Assembly (NCBI GenBank): GCA_022510425.1
Contig: JAFLTO010000003.1
Coordinates: 62,001 to 126,000, forward strand
Direction of reading: 5' to 3'
Length of the DNA stretch: 64,000 nt
Source: Muribaculaceae bacterium
GTDB lineage: Bacteria; Bacteroidota; Bacteroidia; Bacteroidales; Muribaculaceae
How positions within the stretch are numbered: the stretch's first letter is position 1; each line of letters begins with the position of its first letter. Below are positions 25,198-34,273 of the stretch, one piece after another. The translations under genes and the position numbers were made by a program. The notes under the pieces are model-generated. The model was not told the DNA's origin. It searched no databases and saw nothing but the letters and a program-made list of their open reading frames with translations.

Positions 25198-26838
25198 TTA
25201 TTCTTTCAGAAGGAAATGATCGCCGGTTTCTTTCACAATATTCTCATAGTATTTCTGGTCATAACCCGGGAAAGAAGGATAAGCCGGAATGCCATATTCT
25301 GTGTACTGGAAACTACCGTCGTCGTTTGTTTTCTTCATGTTCCCGTCCATGTATTTTACAAGTAGATACATTGCAAGATCTCTGTATGCATCTGTGGCAT
25401 CAGCAGCATTTTTTGCTCCTTCGGCATTGATTGCATTCTGTAATTCATCAAAATTGCCGGCATTGTAAATTGCCAACAGTTCTTCTTCTTTTTGAGGACG
25501 GCTTGACTGAAATCCGGATTCAAGATTTTCCTGCACCTTACGAATATCAGGAATCATAAGATCGTAACGGTTGTAAGCTTGATTCGCTACCCAATTGTTC
25601 ATCCAGAAATTTGAATCCATAGAGAAATTAGCGATATCACCTTTTTCAAGTTGTGTAGGTACTTCAGTCAAAGCACAATAAAATGGCATATACACAGAAG
25701 TGTTGGTGTCATCTGTTCCAAACCATATCACGCCGCCCACGGGGTCAGGAAGCCAGTCACGGCTTTGGCTGACAAAACTCCAACCTGTCTGTTGTGTGCC
25801 GATGGCTCGTTCCATACAATATTTTTTTCCGTCTACTTCATATTCCATGGGTCGCCAGCGATAAGGAACATGGTTAGGGCCCGCACCTATATCAGATGTC
25901 ATTTCATAGGGAGTGCCTTCAAAATGATCTCGCATGCATTCTTGCATTTCCTTTAAACTTACTTTTCTTTCCGGGATTATATACAAGGGCATAGGTTCAT
26001 TGCTATCAAAATTACACCAAGCGAAATATTGATCTGCCTCCGGCTGGAATCTTCTGAAATAAGTCCAAACCCGGGCATCGCACCCGCGTCTTGTTGCGGC
26101 ATCATGTGTAGAATAGGCATCGGCAAAAGAGAAATCTTCATCCTTCCCATTGAAATATCCTTTTTTACGGGCAAAAGAAATCACATCGGGGCTATATAAT
26201 ACATTTTCCTTGTCTTTCCAATCTACTTTCCGAATTCTGGGTTCATTAGCGTGGCCGGATATTGCTTCATCCGGAATTCTCACTGCCATCCATACGGCCC
26301 CTTTCTCAGCACCCTTACCAATCATTTCCAGCACCCATACTTCATCTTTATCGGCAATGGAGAATGACTCACCTTCGCTGGCATAACCATATTCTTGCAC
26401 AAGATCGGTCATCACTTTGATGGCTTCACGAGCTGACTTGGAACGCTCAAGTGCTATCTGAATCAAAGACCCATAGTCTATGATTGAATTTCCAGTTGTG
26501 TCCAATAATTCTTCATGTCCTCCCCAAGTAGTCTCTCCGATTGCCACTTGGTATTCATTCATATTTCCTACCACATTATAAGTTTCTGCGGGTTGGGGAA
26601 TTTCTCCAAGAGGCTTGTTGGTGTCCCATTCAATTATCTTACGCATCTCACCCGTAGCATGTTTGGCACGAGGTGTATGGGAGAGATCACCATATAGATT
26701 GTGGGAGTCTGCTGCATAGGTTATCATTACGCTTCCGTCGGTTGTAGCTTTCTTTCCTGCAATTAAATTTGTACAGGCGTCTGCATTAGTATATCCAGCT
26801 GCTATGGATAATGCAATAAAAAATGGATAAATTTTCAT
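25198..26838 (-). CDS. C69-family dipeptidase (PepD-like, N-terminal nucleophile)
   Basis: The 546-residue peptidase has a hydrophobic signal ending at Ala21, directly before Cys22 in ADACTNLIAGKKATTDGSVM. In the C69 family cleavage there exposes the Cys as catalytic nucleophile, and the same site may double as signal processing. Downstream NVVGNMNEYQVAIGETTWGG and the YGSLIQIALERSKSAREAI helix are family blocks. It is expected to be secreted or periplasmic and to cleave dipeptides. It is monocistronic and convergent with the HIT gene. Confidence 0.9.
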   Translation of the reverse strand: MKIYPFFIALSIAAGYTNADACTNLIAGKKATTDGSVMITYAADSHNLYGDLSHTPRAKHATGEMRKIIEWDTNKPLGEIPQPAETYNVVGNMNEYQVAIGETTWGGHEELLDTTGNSIIDYGSLIQIALERSKSAREAIKVMTDLVQEYGYASEGESFSIADKDEVWVLEMIGKGAEKGAVWMAVRIPDEAISGHANEPRIRKVDWKDKENVLYSPDVISFARKKGYFNGKDEDFSFADAYSTHDAATRRGCDARVWTYFRRFQPEADQYFAWCNFDSNEPMPLYIIPERKVSLKEMQECMRDHFEGTPYEMTSDIGAGPNHVPYRWRPMEYEVDGKKYCMERAIGTQQTGWSFVSQSRDWLPDPVGGVIWFGTDDTNTSVYMPFYCALTEVPTQLEKGDIANFSMDSNFWMNNWVANQAYNRYDLMIPDIRKVQENLESGFQSSRPQKEEELLAIYNAGNFDELQNAINAEGAKNAADATDAYRDLAMYLLVKYMDGNMKKTNDDGSFQYTEYGIPAYPSFPGYDQKYYENIVKETGDHFLLKE

Positions 26839-26989
26839 ATTCTGTGATTTATATTACGAAATTAACAAAAAATTATGTTTTTTTGCGTTGGAATGAGGAA
26901 AAAGGGCAACAAGTTGTGTTTATATAATAGCTGATGTAGCTTTAACGCTATTTTTTCAGCTTTATTTAAACAGAAGAAAACATAAAATT

Positions 26990-28783
26990 ATGGAAAATAA
27001 AGAAGAATTCCAACCTGAGGTGGAAAAGATGGAAAATTCAGTTAATCCTTTTTTAGAACTGGGAGTTGATCCTCAGTTGGTAAAAGCTATTGAAGAGATG
27101 GGGTTTGATACACCCATGCCTATACAAGAAAAAGTAATTCCTCATTTATTGTCGAAAGAGGGGGATGTGGTTGGATTAGCACAAACAGGCACAGGAAAAA
27201 CGGCAGCATTTGGATTGCCGGTGCTTCAAAGGATAGATGTTTCAAAAAGAGTGCCCCAATCTTTGATAATTGCCCCTACAAGGGAACTTTGTCTTCAAAT
27301 AGCAGGCGACCTTGCAGATTTCTCGAAATATATAGATGGGCTTAAGATCCTGCCTGTGTATGGAGGTTCTAGTATAGAAAGCCAGATCAAAACATTGCGT
27401 AATGGTGTACAGGTTATTGTCGCTACTCCGGGACGTCTAATTGACTTGATAAAGCGAGGTGAGGTAAAACTCGACGATGTACATACAGTGATTCTCGATG
27501 AAGCAGATGAAATGCTTAATATGGGATTCTTGGACGACATCAAAGAAATTCTTTCGCATGTGCCCGATGATAGGAAAATGTTGATGTTCTCGGCGACTAT
27601 GCCTAAGGAGATAGCCGATATATCGAAACAGTTTATGCACGATCCTGTGGAATTTGTAGTGGGAAACAGGAATGAAGGAGCAAAAAATGTGCGCCATATT
27701 TATTATATGGTAAAAGCTCATGATAAATATCTTGCCTTGAAACGTGTGGCAGACAATAGTCCTGATATTTATGGAATCATATTCTGTCGCACCAAAAAAG
27801 AAACACAGGAAATTGCCGACAAACTGATAGCAGACGGTTATAATGCCGATTGTTTGCATGGAGACCTTTCACAGGCACAGAGGGATCTGGCCATGAAAAA
27901 ATTCCGCGATCATGTCACTCAATTACTTGTCGCAACCGATGTGGCTGCTCGTGGATTGGATGTGGATGATCTCACCCATGTCATCAATTATGGACTACCG
28001 GAAGACACAGCTGTTTACACACATCGTTCCGGAAGAACCGGAAGAGCAAATAAAACAGGTGTCTCTGTAGCAATTATTCACTCAAGGGAGCTTAAAAAAC
28101 TTAAAGAAATAGAGAAAAAGATAGGTAAGACTTTTGAATATAAGAAAGTGCCTACTCCGGAGCATATTATAGAAAAACAACTGTATAACCTTGCTGATAG
28201 AATTGAAAAAGTTCAGGTTGAGGAAGAATCCATAGCTAAGTTCATCCCGGGTGTCAGAAAGAAACTTGAATGGCTTACTGAAGAAGACCTGCTTAAGAGA
28301 GTTCTATCTTTAGAATTCAACAGGCTGTTGAATTATTACCGCAATATGCCGGATATCGATCTTAATGCCCCGGAACAAAAAGATAAGAAAGATAAGAATT
28401 CCAGAGATAAACGCAGGGAAAGAAGAGATAAGGAACGAAGGGAAGCCGAACCGGGGTATGAAAGGTTAGCTTTAAATGTGGGAAAAGCTCAAGGATTCTT
28501 TCCCGGCAATTTGATGGAAATAATTAACAGAAACATCACCGGCAACAAACCGGAGATTGGAAGGATCGACCTTTTGCCGGACTACACTCTCTTTGATGTG
28601 AAGAAAGGAGAAGCTCATAGAGTGATCAGTGCATTGAAAAATGTAGATTTCTTCGGAACTAAATTAAAACCAAAGAAAGCGGCTGAAATCTCTGTGGAAG
28701 ATAAAAAAACTAAAAAGAACTCCAAGATATCCAAGGATAATATTTCCAAGGGTGAAAAAGGTAGCAAAAAAAAACAAAGGTAA
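26990..28783 (+). CDS. DEAD-box RNA helicase (DeaD/CsdA-like) with DbpA-type RNA-binding domain
   Basis: The 597-residue helicase shows the Q motif (MPIQEK), motif I AQTGTGKT, Ia PTRELCLQ, II DEAD, III SAT, V VATDVAARGLD and VI HRSGRTGRA. After a linker rich in Lys, Arg and Glu comes a DbpA-like RNA-binding domain (about 485-565), then a Lys/Ser tail. It likely acts in ribosome assembly or cold-shock mRNA unwinding. The last codons contain a run of nine A. Reading past it in the +1 frame adds about 20 plausible codons ending at 28850, which suggests a frameshift or slippage site. Confidence 0.93.
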   Translation: MENKEEFQPEVEKMENSVNPFLELGVDPQLVKAIEEMGFDTPMPIQEKVIPHLLSKEGDVVGLAQTGTGKTAAFGLPVLQRIDVSKRVPQSLIIAPTRELCLQIAGDLADFSKYIDGLKILPVYGGSSIESQIKTLRNGVQVIVATPGRLIDLIKRGEVKLDDVHTVILDEADEMLNMGFLDDIKEILSHVPDDRKMLMFSATMPKEIADISKQFMHDPVEFVVGNRNEGAKNVRHIYYMVKAHDKYLALKRVADNSPDIYGIIFCRTKKETQEIADKLIADGYNADCLHGDLSQAQRDLAMKKFRDHVTQLLVATDVAARGLDVDDLTHVINYGLPEDTAVYTHRSGRTGRANKTGVSVAIIHSRELKKLKEIEKKIGKTFEYKKVPTPEHIIEKQLYNLADRIEKVQVEEESIAKFIPGVRKKLEWLTEEDLLKRVLSLEFNRLLNYYRNMPDIDLNAPEQKDKKDKNSRDKRRERRDKERREAEPGYERLALNVGKAQGFFPGNLMEIINRNITGNKPEIGRIDLLPDYTLFDVKKGEAHRVISALKNVDFFGTKLKPKKAAEISVEDKKTKKNSKISKDNISKGEKGSKKKQR

Positions 28784-28850
28784 AAAAGAAAACAATAAAA
28801 CCCCTGATTATAATGGAAATTACGAAATATTTTATAAAAAGAAGAAGTAA
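28756..28850 (+). other. A9 slippery run and +1-frame C-terminal extension of the DEAD-box helicase
   Basis: Nine consecutive A (about 28765-28773) precede the annotated stop. If one A is skipped, the frame continues as ...GKKENNKTPDYNGNYEIFY followed by four Lys, to a TAA at 28848-28850. The extra residues have protein-like composition and end in the same Lys-rich style. It could be a sequencing or assembly error, transcriptional slippage, or a real shortening. Confidence 0.4.
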
Positions 28851-28883
28851 GAGGTCAGAGATAGGATATAATTGATAAACCGG

Positions 28884-29600
28884 ATGAAGAAACAGAGAAT
28901 AAAAAAAATATTCAGCATGGGATTTGGGTCGGCACTTTTAATAGTGTCGGCTCTTGCTGTGTTTACAACTGAGATTAATGCAGCGGAAAAAAATCAGAAT
29001 GGAATAGAAAAAAAGGATTCTATTTTAACCGCCCGTAAAGTTTTTGAAAATATAAACACATCGGCATTAGAAATTTTGCCTAAGTCGACTCGTCTCGATA
29101 TGTTAGATTACTGGGATGTTGATAGCATTTATAAGGCTTCCAATGTAATGGAAGGATTATCTTGGTTGGAGAAAGTGACTTCTGATTATTTAAAAGTTGT
29201 TATCACTCCGGTGAGCGAACTGGAAATAAAAATTCTTCCGGAAAAGAAAGGTAATATTGTAATGACTGTTTATACAGTTGGCGACGATGTCCAGGCTCAA
29301 GACAGCAAAATCATTTTTTATGATGAAAATCTTGCGGAATTGCCAACCCAAAAGTATTTGGAATTTCCTCAAATAAAAGATTTCTTTGAAATACCTAAAG
29401 GTTCCACTACTAAAATGAAAGAAATTGAAGAAATGATTCCTTTTCCCACGATTGCTTTCAGTGCTAATTCTGATAATGATAATCTTGAGGCAAGACTCAC
29501 CGTTTCTCAATACATTAATCAAGATGACTGGAATATTGCGAGATTGTTTGCAAAACCTTTTATAACTTTGGAGTGGAAAAAAGGTAAATACAAATATTGA
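28884..29600 (+). CDS. Exported protein, DUF3256-like
   Basis: From the ATG at 28884 the product is 238 residues; four further codons would need a TTG start. It has a signal peptide or N-terminal anchor (about 5-35, ending INAAE), then a single alpha/beta domain beginning ARKVFENIN and ALEILPKSTRLDMLDYWD, a pattern I associate with the Bacteroidales DUF3256 family. No catalytic motif is seen. It lies between the helicase and gltX and may be co-transcribed with either. Confidence 0.65.
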   Translation: MKKQRIKKIFSMGFGSALLIVSALAVFTTEINAAEKNQNGIEKKDSILTARKVFENINTSALEILPKSTRLDMLDYWDVDSIYKASNVMEGLSWLEKVTSDYLKVVITPVSELEIKILPEKKGNIVMTVYTVGDDVQAQDSKIIFYDENLAELPTQKYLEFPQIKDFFEIPKGSTTKMKEIEEMIPFPTIAFSANSDNDNLEARLTVSQYINQDDWNIARLFAKPFITLEWKKGKYKY

Positions 29601-29672
29601 AAGTTTAAATGTCAGATACAATAAATTACAATCAAAAGCCAAAAAATAGAAAATAAAAAATTAATTATAAAT

Positions 29673-31202
29673 ATGAATAGAAAAGTAAGAGTAAGATTCG
29701 CGCCATCGCCTACCGGCCCTCTTCATATTGGAGGAGTAAGAACTGCCTTATATAATTATATCTTCGCCAAGCAAAACGGTGGAGATTTGATTCTTAGAAT
29801 CGAGGATACCGACAGCAAACGGTTTGTGCCCGGGGCTGAACAGTATATTATGGATGCTTTGGCATGGCTCGGCATAAGCTTTGATGAAGGCGTGAATGAG
29901 GGAGGTAATTATGGACCGTATCGTCAAAGTGAAAGAAAAGAGATTTATAGAAAATATGTGGATCAACTCTTAGACAACGGGAAGGCTTATATAGCCTTTG
30001 ATACCCCTGAAGAGCTTGAAGCAGCAAGAGAAAAAATACCAAATTTCCAATATGATGCCCATACCCGAACTTCCATGAGGAACTCTCTTGTTATGCCAAA
30101 GGAAGAGGTAGATAAACTGATAGACGAAGGAGTGCAATATGTTGTGAGATTCAAGGTTGAACCCGATAGGGAAGTAGTTGTAAATGACCTTATAAGAGGT
30201 GAAGTTAAAATCAATTCAAACATAATTGACGATAAGGTGCTTTATAAGAGTGCTGACAATTTACCCACATATCATTTGGCAAATATCGTAGACGACCATT
30301 TGATGGAAGTGACACATGTGATCCGAGGTGAGGAATGGTTGCCTTCAGCTCCTTTGCATGTGCTTTTATATGAAGCATTCGGATGGAAAGATACAATGCC
30401 TCAATTTGTACATTTACCTCTTCTATTAAAGCCGGTGGGGAATGGCAAACTTTCAAAACGTGATGGCGATAAACTTGGTTTCCCGGTGTTCTTGCTGGAA
30501 TGGAAAGATCCTGCAACGGGTGAAATAAGTTCAGGTTATAGGGAAAAGGGATATTTACCGGAAGCCGTTGTAAATTTCCTTGCTTTGCTTGGCTGGAACC
30601 CGGGAGATGACACTGAAATGATGAGCATCAACGATCTCATCAAGAAATTCTCGTTTGAACATTGCTCGAAGAGTGGTGCCAAGTTTGATTATAAGAAAGG
30701 AATTTGGTTTAATCACGAATATATAGGACTGGCTGATAACCAAAGACTCGCAAAGTTGCTTCAGCCTACTCTTGAAGCCAACGGAGTGAAGGAATGTGAT
30801 CCTGATTATGTGGCTAAAGCCATAGGCTTGGTGAAAGGGAGAGCTGATTTAGTTCCGGATTTATGGACACAAGCGGATTTCTTTTTCAAAGCACCTGATA
30901 CTTACGCTGAAAAAGATGTAAAGAAAAGATGGAGCAAGGAAACACCTCAGATTCTGGAGGAATTGATAGGAGTGCTGGAAGGAATAAATGATATGAGTTC
31001 GGCAAATGCTGAAAAAATAGTGCTCGACTGGATAGCTGAAAAAGGTTATCACCTTGGCAATGTGATGAATGCTTTCCGTTTGGCCGTGGTTGGTGCCTGC
31101 AGGGGTCCGCATATGTTTGATATCACTGAACTGATGCCCAAAGCAGAGGTTATAAACAGAATAAGGAGGGCTATAAAAGAAATTCCTACTCCTGCCGAGT
31201 AA
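29673..31202 (+). CDS. gltX: Glutamyl-tRNA synthetase
   Basis: The 509-residue class I synthetase charges tRNA-Glu. The ATP-binding HIGH-equivalent is [11 protein letters not shown] (about 9-19) and the KMSKS-equivalent is [10 protein letters not shown] helical anticodon-binding domain fills the C-terminal 170 residues. It is followed by a strong terminator. The window also holds a tRNA-Glu (CTC). Confidence 0.97.
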   Translation: MNRKVRVRFAPSPTGPLHIGGVRTALYNYIFAKQNGGDLILRIEDTDSKRFVPGAEQYIMDALAWLGISFDEGVNEGGNYGPYRQSERKEIYRKYVDQLLDNGKAYIAFDTPEELEAAREKIPNFQYDAHTRTSMRNSLVMPKEEVDKLIDEGVQYVVRFKVEPDREVVVNDLIRGEVKINSNIIDDKVLYKSADNLPTYHLANIVDDHLMEVTHVIRGEEWLPSAPLHVLLYEAFGWKDTMPQFVHLPLLLKPVGNGKLSKRDGDKLGFPVFLLEWKDPATGEISSGYREKGYLPEAVVNFLALLGWNPGDDTEMMSINDLIKKFSFEHCSKSGAKFDYKKGIWFNHEYIGLADNQRLAKLLQPTLEANGVKECDPDYVAKAIGLVKGRADLVPDLWTQADFFFKAPDTYAEKDVKKRWSKETPQILEELIGVLEGINDMSSANAEKIVLDWIAEKGYHLGNVMNAFRLAVVGACRGPHMFDITELMPKAEVINRIRRAIKEIPTPAE

Positions 31203-31216
31203 TAATCATAAAAAAG

Positions 31217-31261
31217 AAGAACCTCGAATACTATTGTTATTACATAAAATTCGAGGTTCTT
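31217..31261 (+). terminator. Intrinsic terminator of gltX
   Basis: AAGAACCTCGAAT/ATTCGAGGTTCTT, a 13-bp stem, is followed by a T8-type run. Confidence 0.85.
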
Positions 31262-31420
31262 TTTTTACACAAAAAAAAATTGATTGCCTCCCGACAACCA
31301 ATCTTCAATTAACCTTAAAATCTAATACCATGAAAAACTCAATGCAAAGTTAATAAACAATTTTAAAAAACAATGCTAAACAACATAAAAATTTATATAA
31401 TTAACAAAGTTTAACAATAA

Positions 31421-31447
31421 ACACCCGGATTATTTTAATCCGGGTGT
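31421..31447 (-). terminator. Terminator-like hairpin downstream of the glycogen operon
   Basis: ACACCCGGATTA/TAATCCGGGTGT is a 12-bp perfect stem with a 3-base loop. The minus-strand tail (TTATTGTTAAAC) is only moderately U-rich. Apart from it and the gltX terminator, the gap 31203-31456 holds no gene I can support. Confidence 0.6.
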
Positions 31448-31456
31448 CCATTATAA

Positions 31457-32962
31457 TTATGATTCTTTATTAATCTTTTTGGAAGATGGATTGTCGCTCT
31501 TTTTTTCAGAAGCACCTTTTGACTCATCTTTTGCAGCTTTTTTTGTAGTCTTTTTAGATGTCGCTTTAGAAGTGTCTTTTACGGCTTTTGCAGGTGACTC
31601 AATATCCGCTTTTTCTGCGATTTCAAGTAATTCTACCTTAGGAGCATTATTTGAATCATCGGCATTTAAAATATTGTTACGAAGATTTTTCAATTCCTTG
31701 TTAAGATCATTGATTTCCTGACTTTGATTACGGATTGTCAACAAAAGGGAATTTAATTCTTCGTTATCGATATTTTCAGGATATTGTTCTTCCACTCTCA
31801 CCAAGAAATCAGCAAGCACATTCATATAATTAGTGAAAGCTGAGAAAGGAGAGTCATAAGGACTGAATGCCGCATGGCTTGCTCCGTCAGCTTTATTCTT
31901 AGTGCTCATATAATAGAAATGATCGCTGCTTTGAAGATATTTCCAGTCTTGTTTAAGACGACGGTCCTGGCAGAGACTAACGCGTTCAGCCACTCCATAT
32001 AGTTTGTTGAGAGCCTCGTTCTGGAGTTCATTACCTTTCCATGCAGACACATCTCTTGCTTCATCGATATCTGAAATCGGAGACGGTACTGTTATCACAT
32101 CCACAGGTTTAAGTTTGGCCACTGCCTCAGAAGGCATAGCGAATTTCACTCCTTTATCTTTTCCGAATTTGGGAAGAGCTCGCATGAAATCAAAAATACC
32201 TGTATCCTTAGGCAAGAATCCACCGAAAGTATCCATACTGAAGAAAAGATTTATGATCTGTTCACCTTCAGGAAGAGCATCAATCCAATCTATATATTTA
32301 TCGGCAGTGAGAGGATATTCGGGCCATGACGGATTATTGAAATTATGAGTTATATCTTCTTCAAGTTTCCGATTTGTGAATAGAAGCTTCAATTTTGGTG
32401 CTGTGGCCGCAGAATAAACATAGTTGGGAGATTTCCAACCTAAAACATGTTTAGCACCCTCGGTCAAAACTGATTTAAAGTCCATAGAAGCTACCACTGC
32501 AGCTATATCATCGTCATAGATTAGTTCAGTGTTGGCAAACATTTTTGGTTTAACACCAAAAAGACGGCGGAGCATATCATTATGATCCTTGACTTCGCGA
32601 ATGAATTCTTCCACATCTTCAAGAGAAGCCAAGCCGTGGGCATATGGTCCTCCAAGGAATTCAACACAACCGGTATCAGCCAATTTTTTAAGAAGATCTA
32701 TACATTCGGGCACGTATAATTGGAGTTGCTCAACTGCAGTCCCCGAAATAGAAATGGCACATTTAAATTCACGGTTGCTGTCTTCAATCATTTTGAGAAG
32801 AGTCTCGCACATCGGAACATAACTCACTTCAGCCACTCTTGAGATGATTTCATCATTGGCGAAATCATCATAGTAGTAATGGTCGTTACCTATATCGAAA
32901 AATCTGTAACGTTTCAAACGGAACGGTTGATGGATATTAAAATATAAACAAACAGATTTCAT
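31457..32962 (-). CDS. Glycoside hydrolase family 57 protein (alpha-glucan acting) with Lys-rich tail
   Basis: The 501-residue protein has a GH57 barrel: N-terminal YFNIHQPFRLKRYRFF, nucleophile Glu146 in FANTELIYDD, and the candidate acid Asp244 in FSMDTFGGF. After about residue 400 comes a short coiled coil. The last roughly 55 residues are a low-complexity Lys/Ser/Thr/Ala tail, unusual for the family and reminiscent of nucleic-acid- or polyanion-binding tails. It is the last gene of the GH133-GT4-GH57 operon and probably an amylase or branching-type enzyme of glycogen metabolism. Confidence 0.88.
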   Translation of the reverse strand: MKSVCLYFNIHQPFRLKRYRFFDIGNDHYYYDDFANDEIISRVAEVSYVPMCETLLKMIEDSNREFKCAISISGTAVEQLQLYVPECIDLLKKLADTGCVEFLGGPYAHGLASLEDVEEFIREVKDHNDMLRRLFGVKPKMFANTELIYDDDIAAVVASMDFKSVLTEGAKHVLGWKSPNYVYSAATAPKLKLLFTNRKLEEDITHNFNNPSWPEYPLTADKYIDWIDALPEGEQIINLFFSMDTFGGFLPKDTGIFDFMRALPKFGKDKGVKFAMPSEAVAKLKPVDVITVPSPISDIDEARDVSAWKGNELQNEALNKLYGVAERVSLCQDRRLKQDWKYLQSSDHFYYMSTKNKADGASHAAFSPYDSPFSAFTNYMNVLADFLVRVEEQYPENIDNEELNSLLLTIRNQSQEINDLNKELKNLRNNILNADDSNNAPKVELLEIAEKADIESPAKAVKDTSKATSKKTTKKAAKDESKGASEKKSDNPSSKKINKES

Positions 32963-32971
32963 ATCTTGAAA

Positions 32972-33005
32972 GTTTAGGTTCAGTGTTTAGAGTTTAGTGT
33001 TTAGA
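32972..33005 (-). repeat. Four GTTTAGN heptamers between glycogen operon genes
   Basis: On the plus strand GTTTAGG, a degenerate unit, then GTTTAGA, GTTTAGT and GTTTAGA fill most of the 45-base gap between the GH57 and GT4 genes. It is the same unit as at 11750-11770. Confidence 0.7.
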
Positions 33006-33007
33006 AT

Positions 33008-34273
33008 TTATTTACGGTCGGAGATAACTTTATCATATATATCAATCACTTTTTTTCCGGCTTTTTCCCATGTAATACCATGAATTTCTTCAATACCCTT
33101 GTCTCTAAGGGTATTATAAAGAGCCTTGTTAGTGATGATGGAATGAATAGCATCTGCCATAGCATCAATATCCCAGTAGTCAGTTTTAATCACATTGTCA
33201 AGTATTTCAGCACAACCGCTCTGTTTGGAGATTATTGAAGGCACGCCCATTTCCATAGCTTCAAGAGGGGAGATTCCGAAAGGTTCGGAAACACTGGGCA
33301 TGATATATACATCACTGTCGCGAAGCATTTCATACACTTCTTTACCTCTTTGGAATCCAGGGAAATGGAATTTGTCAGCAATTCCTCTTTTTGCAGCTAA
33401 CTTTATCATATCGTCCATCATGTCGCCGCTTCCTGCCATTACGAAGCGTACATTCTTGTTTTTATTTAAGACTTTTGCTGCTGCTTCCACAAAGTATTCC
33501 GGTCCTTTCTGCATAGTTATTCTCCCGAGGAAAGTCACCACTTTCTCACCATGTGTTCTCCTTGGTAGTTCCAACAATTCCTGATCAAGAGGAATTACTG
33601 CATTGTGTACAGTGGTTACTTTTTCAGGAGGCATTCCATATTTCTCTATCACAGTCTTTCGTGTCAGGTTGGATACAGTGATTATATGGTCGGCATTCTC
33701 CATCCCGTCTTTTTCTATTGCAAAAACAGTAGGATTGACATTGCCGCGAGAACGGTCGAAATCTGTGGCATGAACATGGATGACCAATGGTTTACCGGTC
33801 ACGTTTTTAGCATGGATGCCGGCGGGGTAGGTCAGCCAGTCGTGTGAATGGATAATATCACAAGGAATTGTTCTTGCAATGACACCGGCCACGATGGAAT
33901 AATTATTTATTTCCTCGATAAGGTTATCAGGATATCTTCCGGAAAATTCAATACAGCCTAGGTCGTTGAGACGCATATAATTAAAATCAGCATATATATG
34001 GTCACGCAAATCGAAATAAATTTGAGGGTCCATAAATTTTCCGATTCTGGACTCTACGTATTCCCGCGTCACGTCTCTCCAAGCCACCGGAGTGTTGCAT
34101 GCCCCTATGATTTGGGCGAAGCCACGCTCTTCGTCTCCCCAAGGTTTAGGGATAACGAAAGTGATATCCATATTACCATTGGCATGCATTCCCTTAGTGA
34201 GACCATAGCTTGCTGTGCCAAGTCCACCCAGGATATGGGGAGGAAACTCCCATCCGAACATTAGAGCTTTCAT
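33008..34273 (-). CDS. GT4/GT5-type glycosyltransferase, probable glycogen synthase
   Basis: The 421-residue GT-B fold enzyme starts MFGWEFPPHILGGLGTA, with the GGLG donor-binding loop of glycogen/starch synthases. Its second domain has FLGRITMQKGPEYFVEAA and the nucleotide-sugar EX7E region SEPFGISPLEAMEMG. It extends alpha-1,4-glucan from UDP- or ADP-glucose by analogy with the Bacteroides glycogen synthase in the same gene order. Its ATG overlaps the stop of the debranching enzyme gene by 4 bases. Confidence 0.88.
   Translation of the reverse strand: MKALMFGWEFPPHILGGLGTASYGLTKGMHANGNMDITFVIPKPWGDEERGFAQIIGACNTPVAWRDVTREYVESRIGKFMDPQIYFDLRDHIYADFNYMRLNDLGCIEFSGRYPDNLIEEINNYSIVAGVIARTIPCDIIHSHDWLTYPAGIHAKNVTGKPLVIHVHATDFDRSRGNVNPTVFAIEKDGMENADHIITVSNLTRKTVIEKYGMPPEKVTTVHNAVIPLDQELLELPRRTHGEKVVTFLGRITMQKGPEYFVEAAAKVLNKNKNVRFVMAGSGDMMDDMIKLAAKRGIADKFHFPGFQRGKEVYEMLRDSDVYIMPSVSEPFGISPLEAMEMGVPSIISKQSGCAEILDNVIKTDYWDIDAMADAIHSIITNKALYNTLRDKGIEEIHGITWEKAGKKVIDIYDKVISDRK

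Noticed and set aside
31330-31353. Seven-codon frame ATG...TAA in the gap after gltX
   Set aside because: It is too short to support as a gene and has no recognisable partner downstream on that strand.
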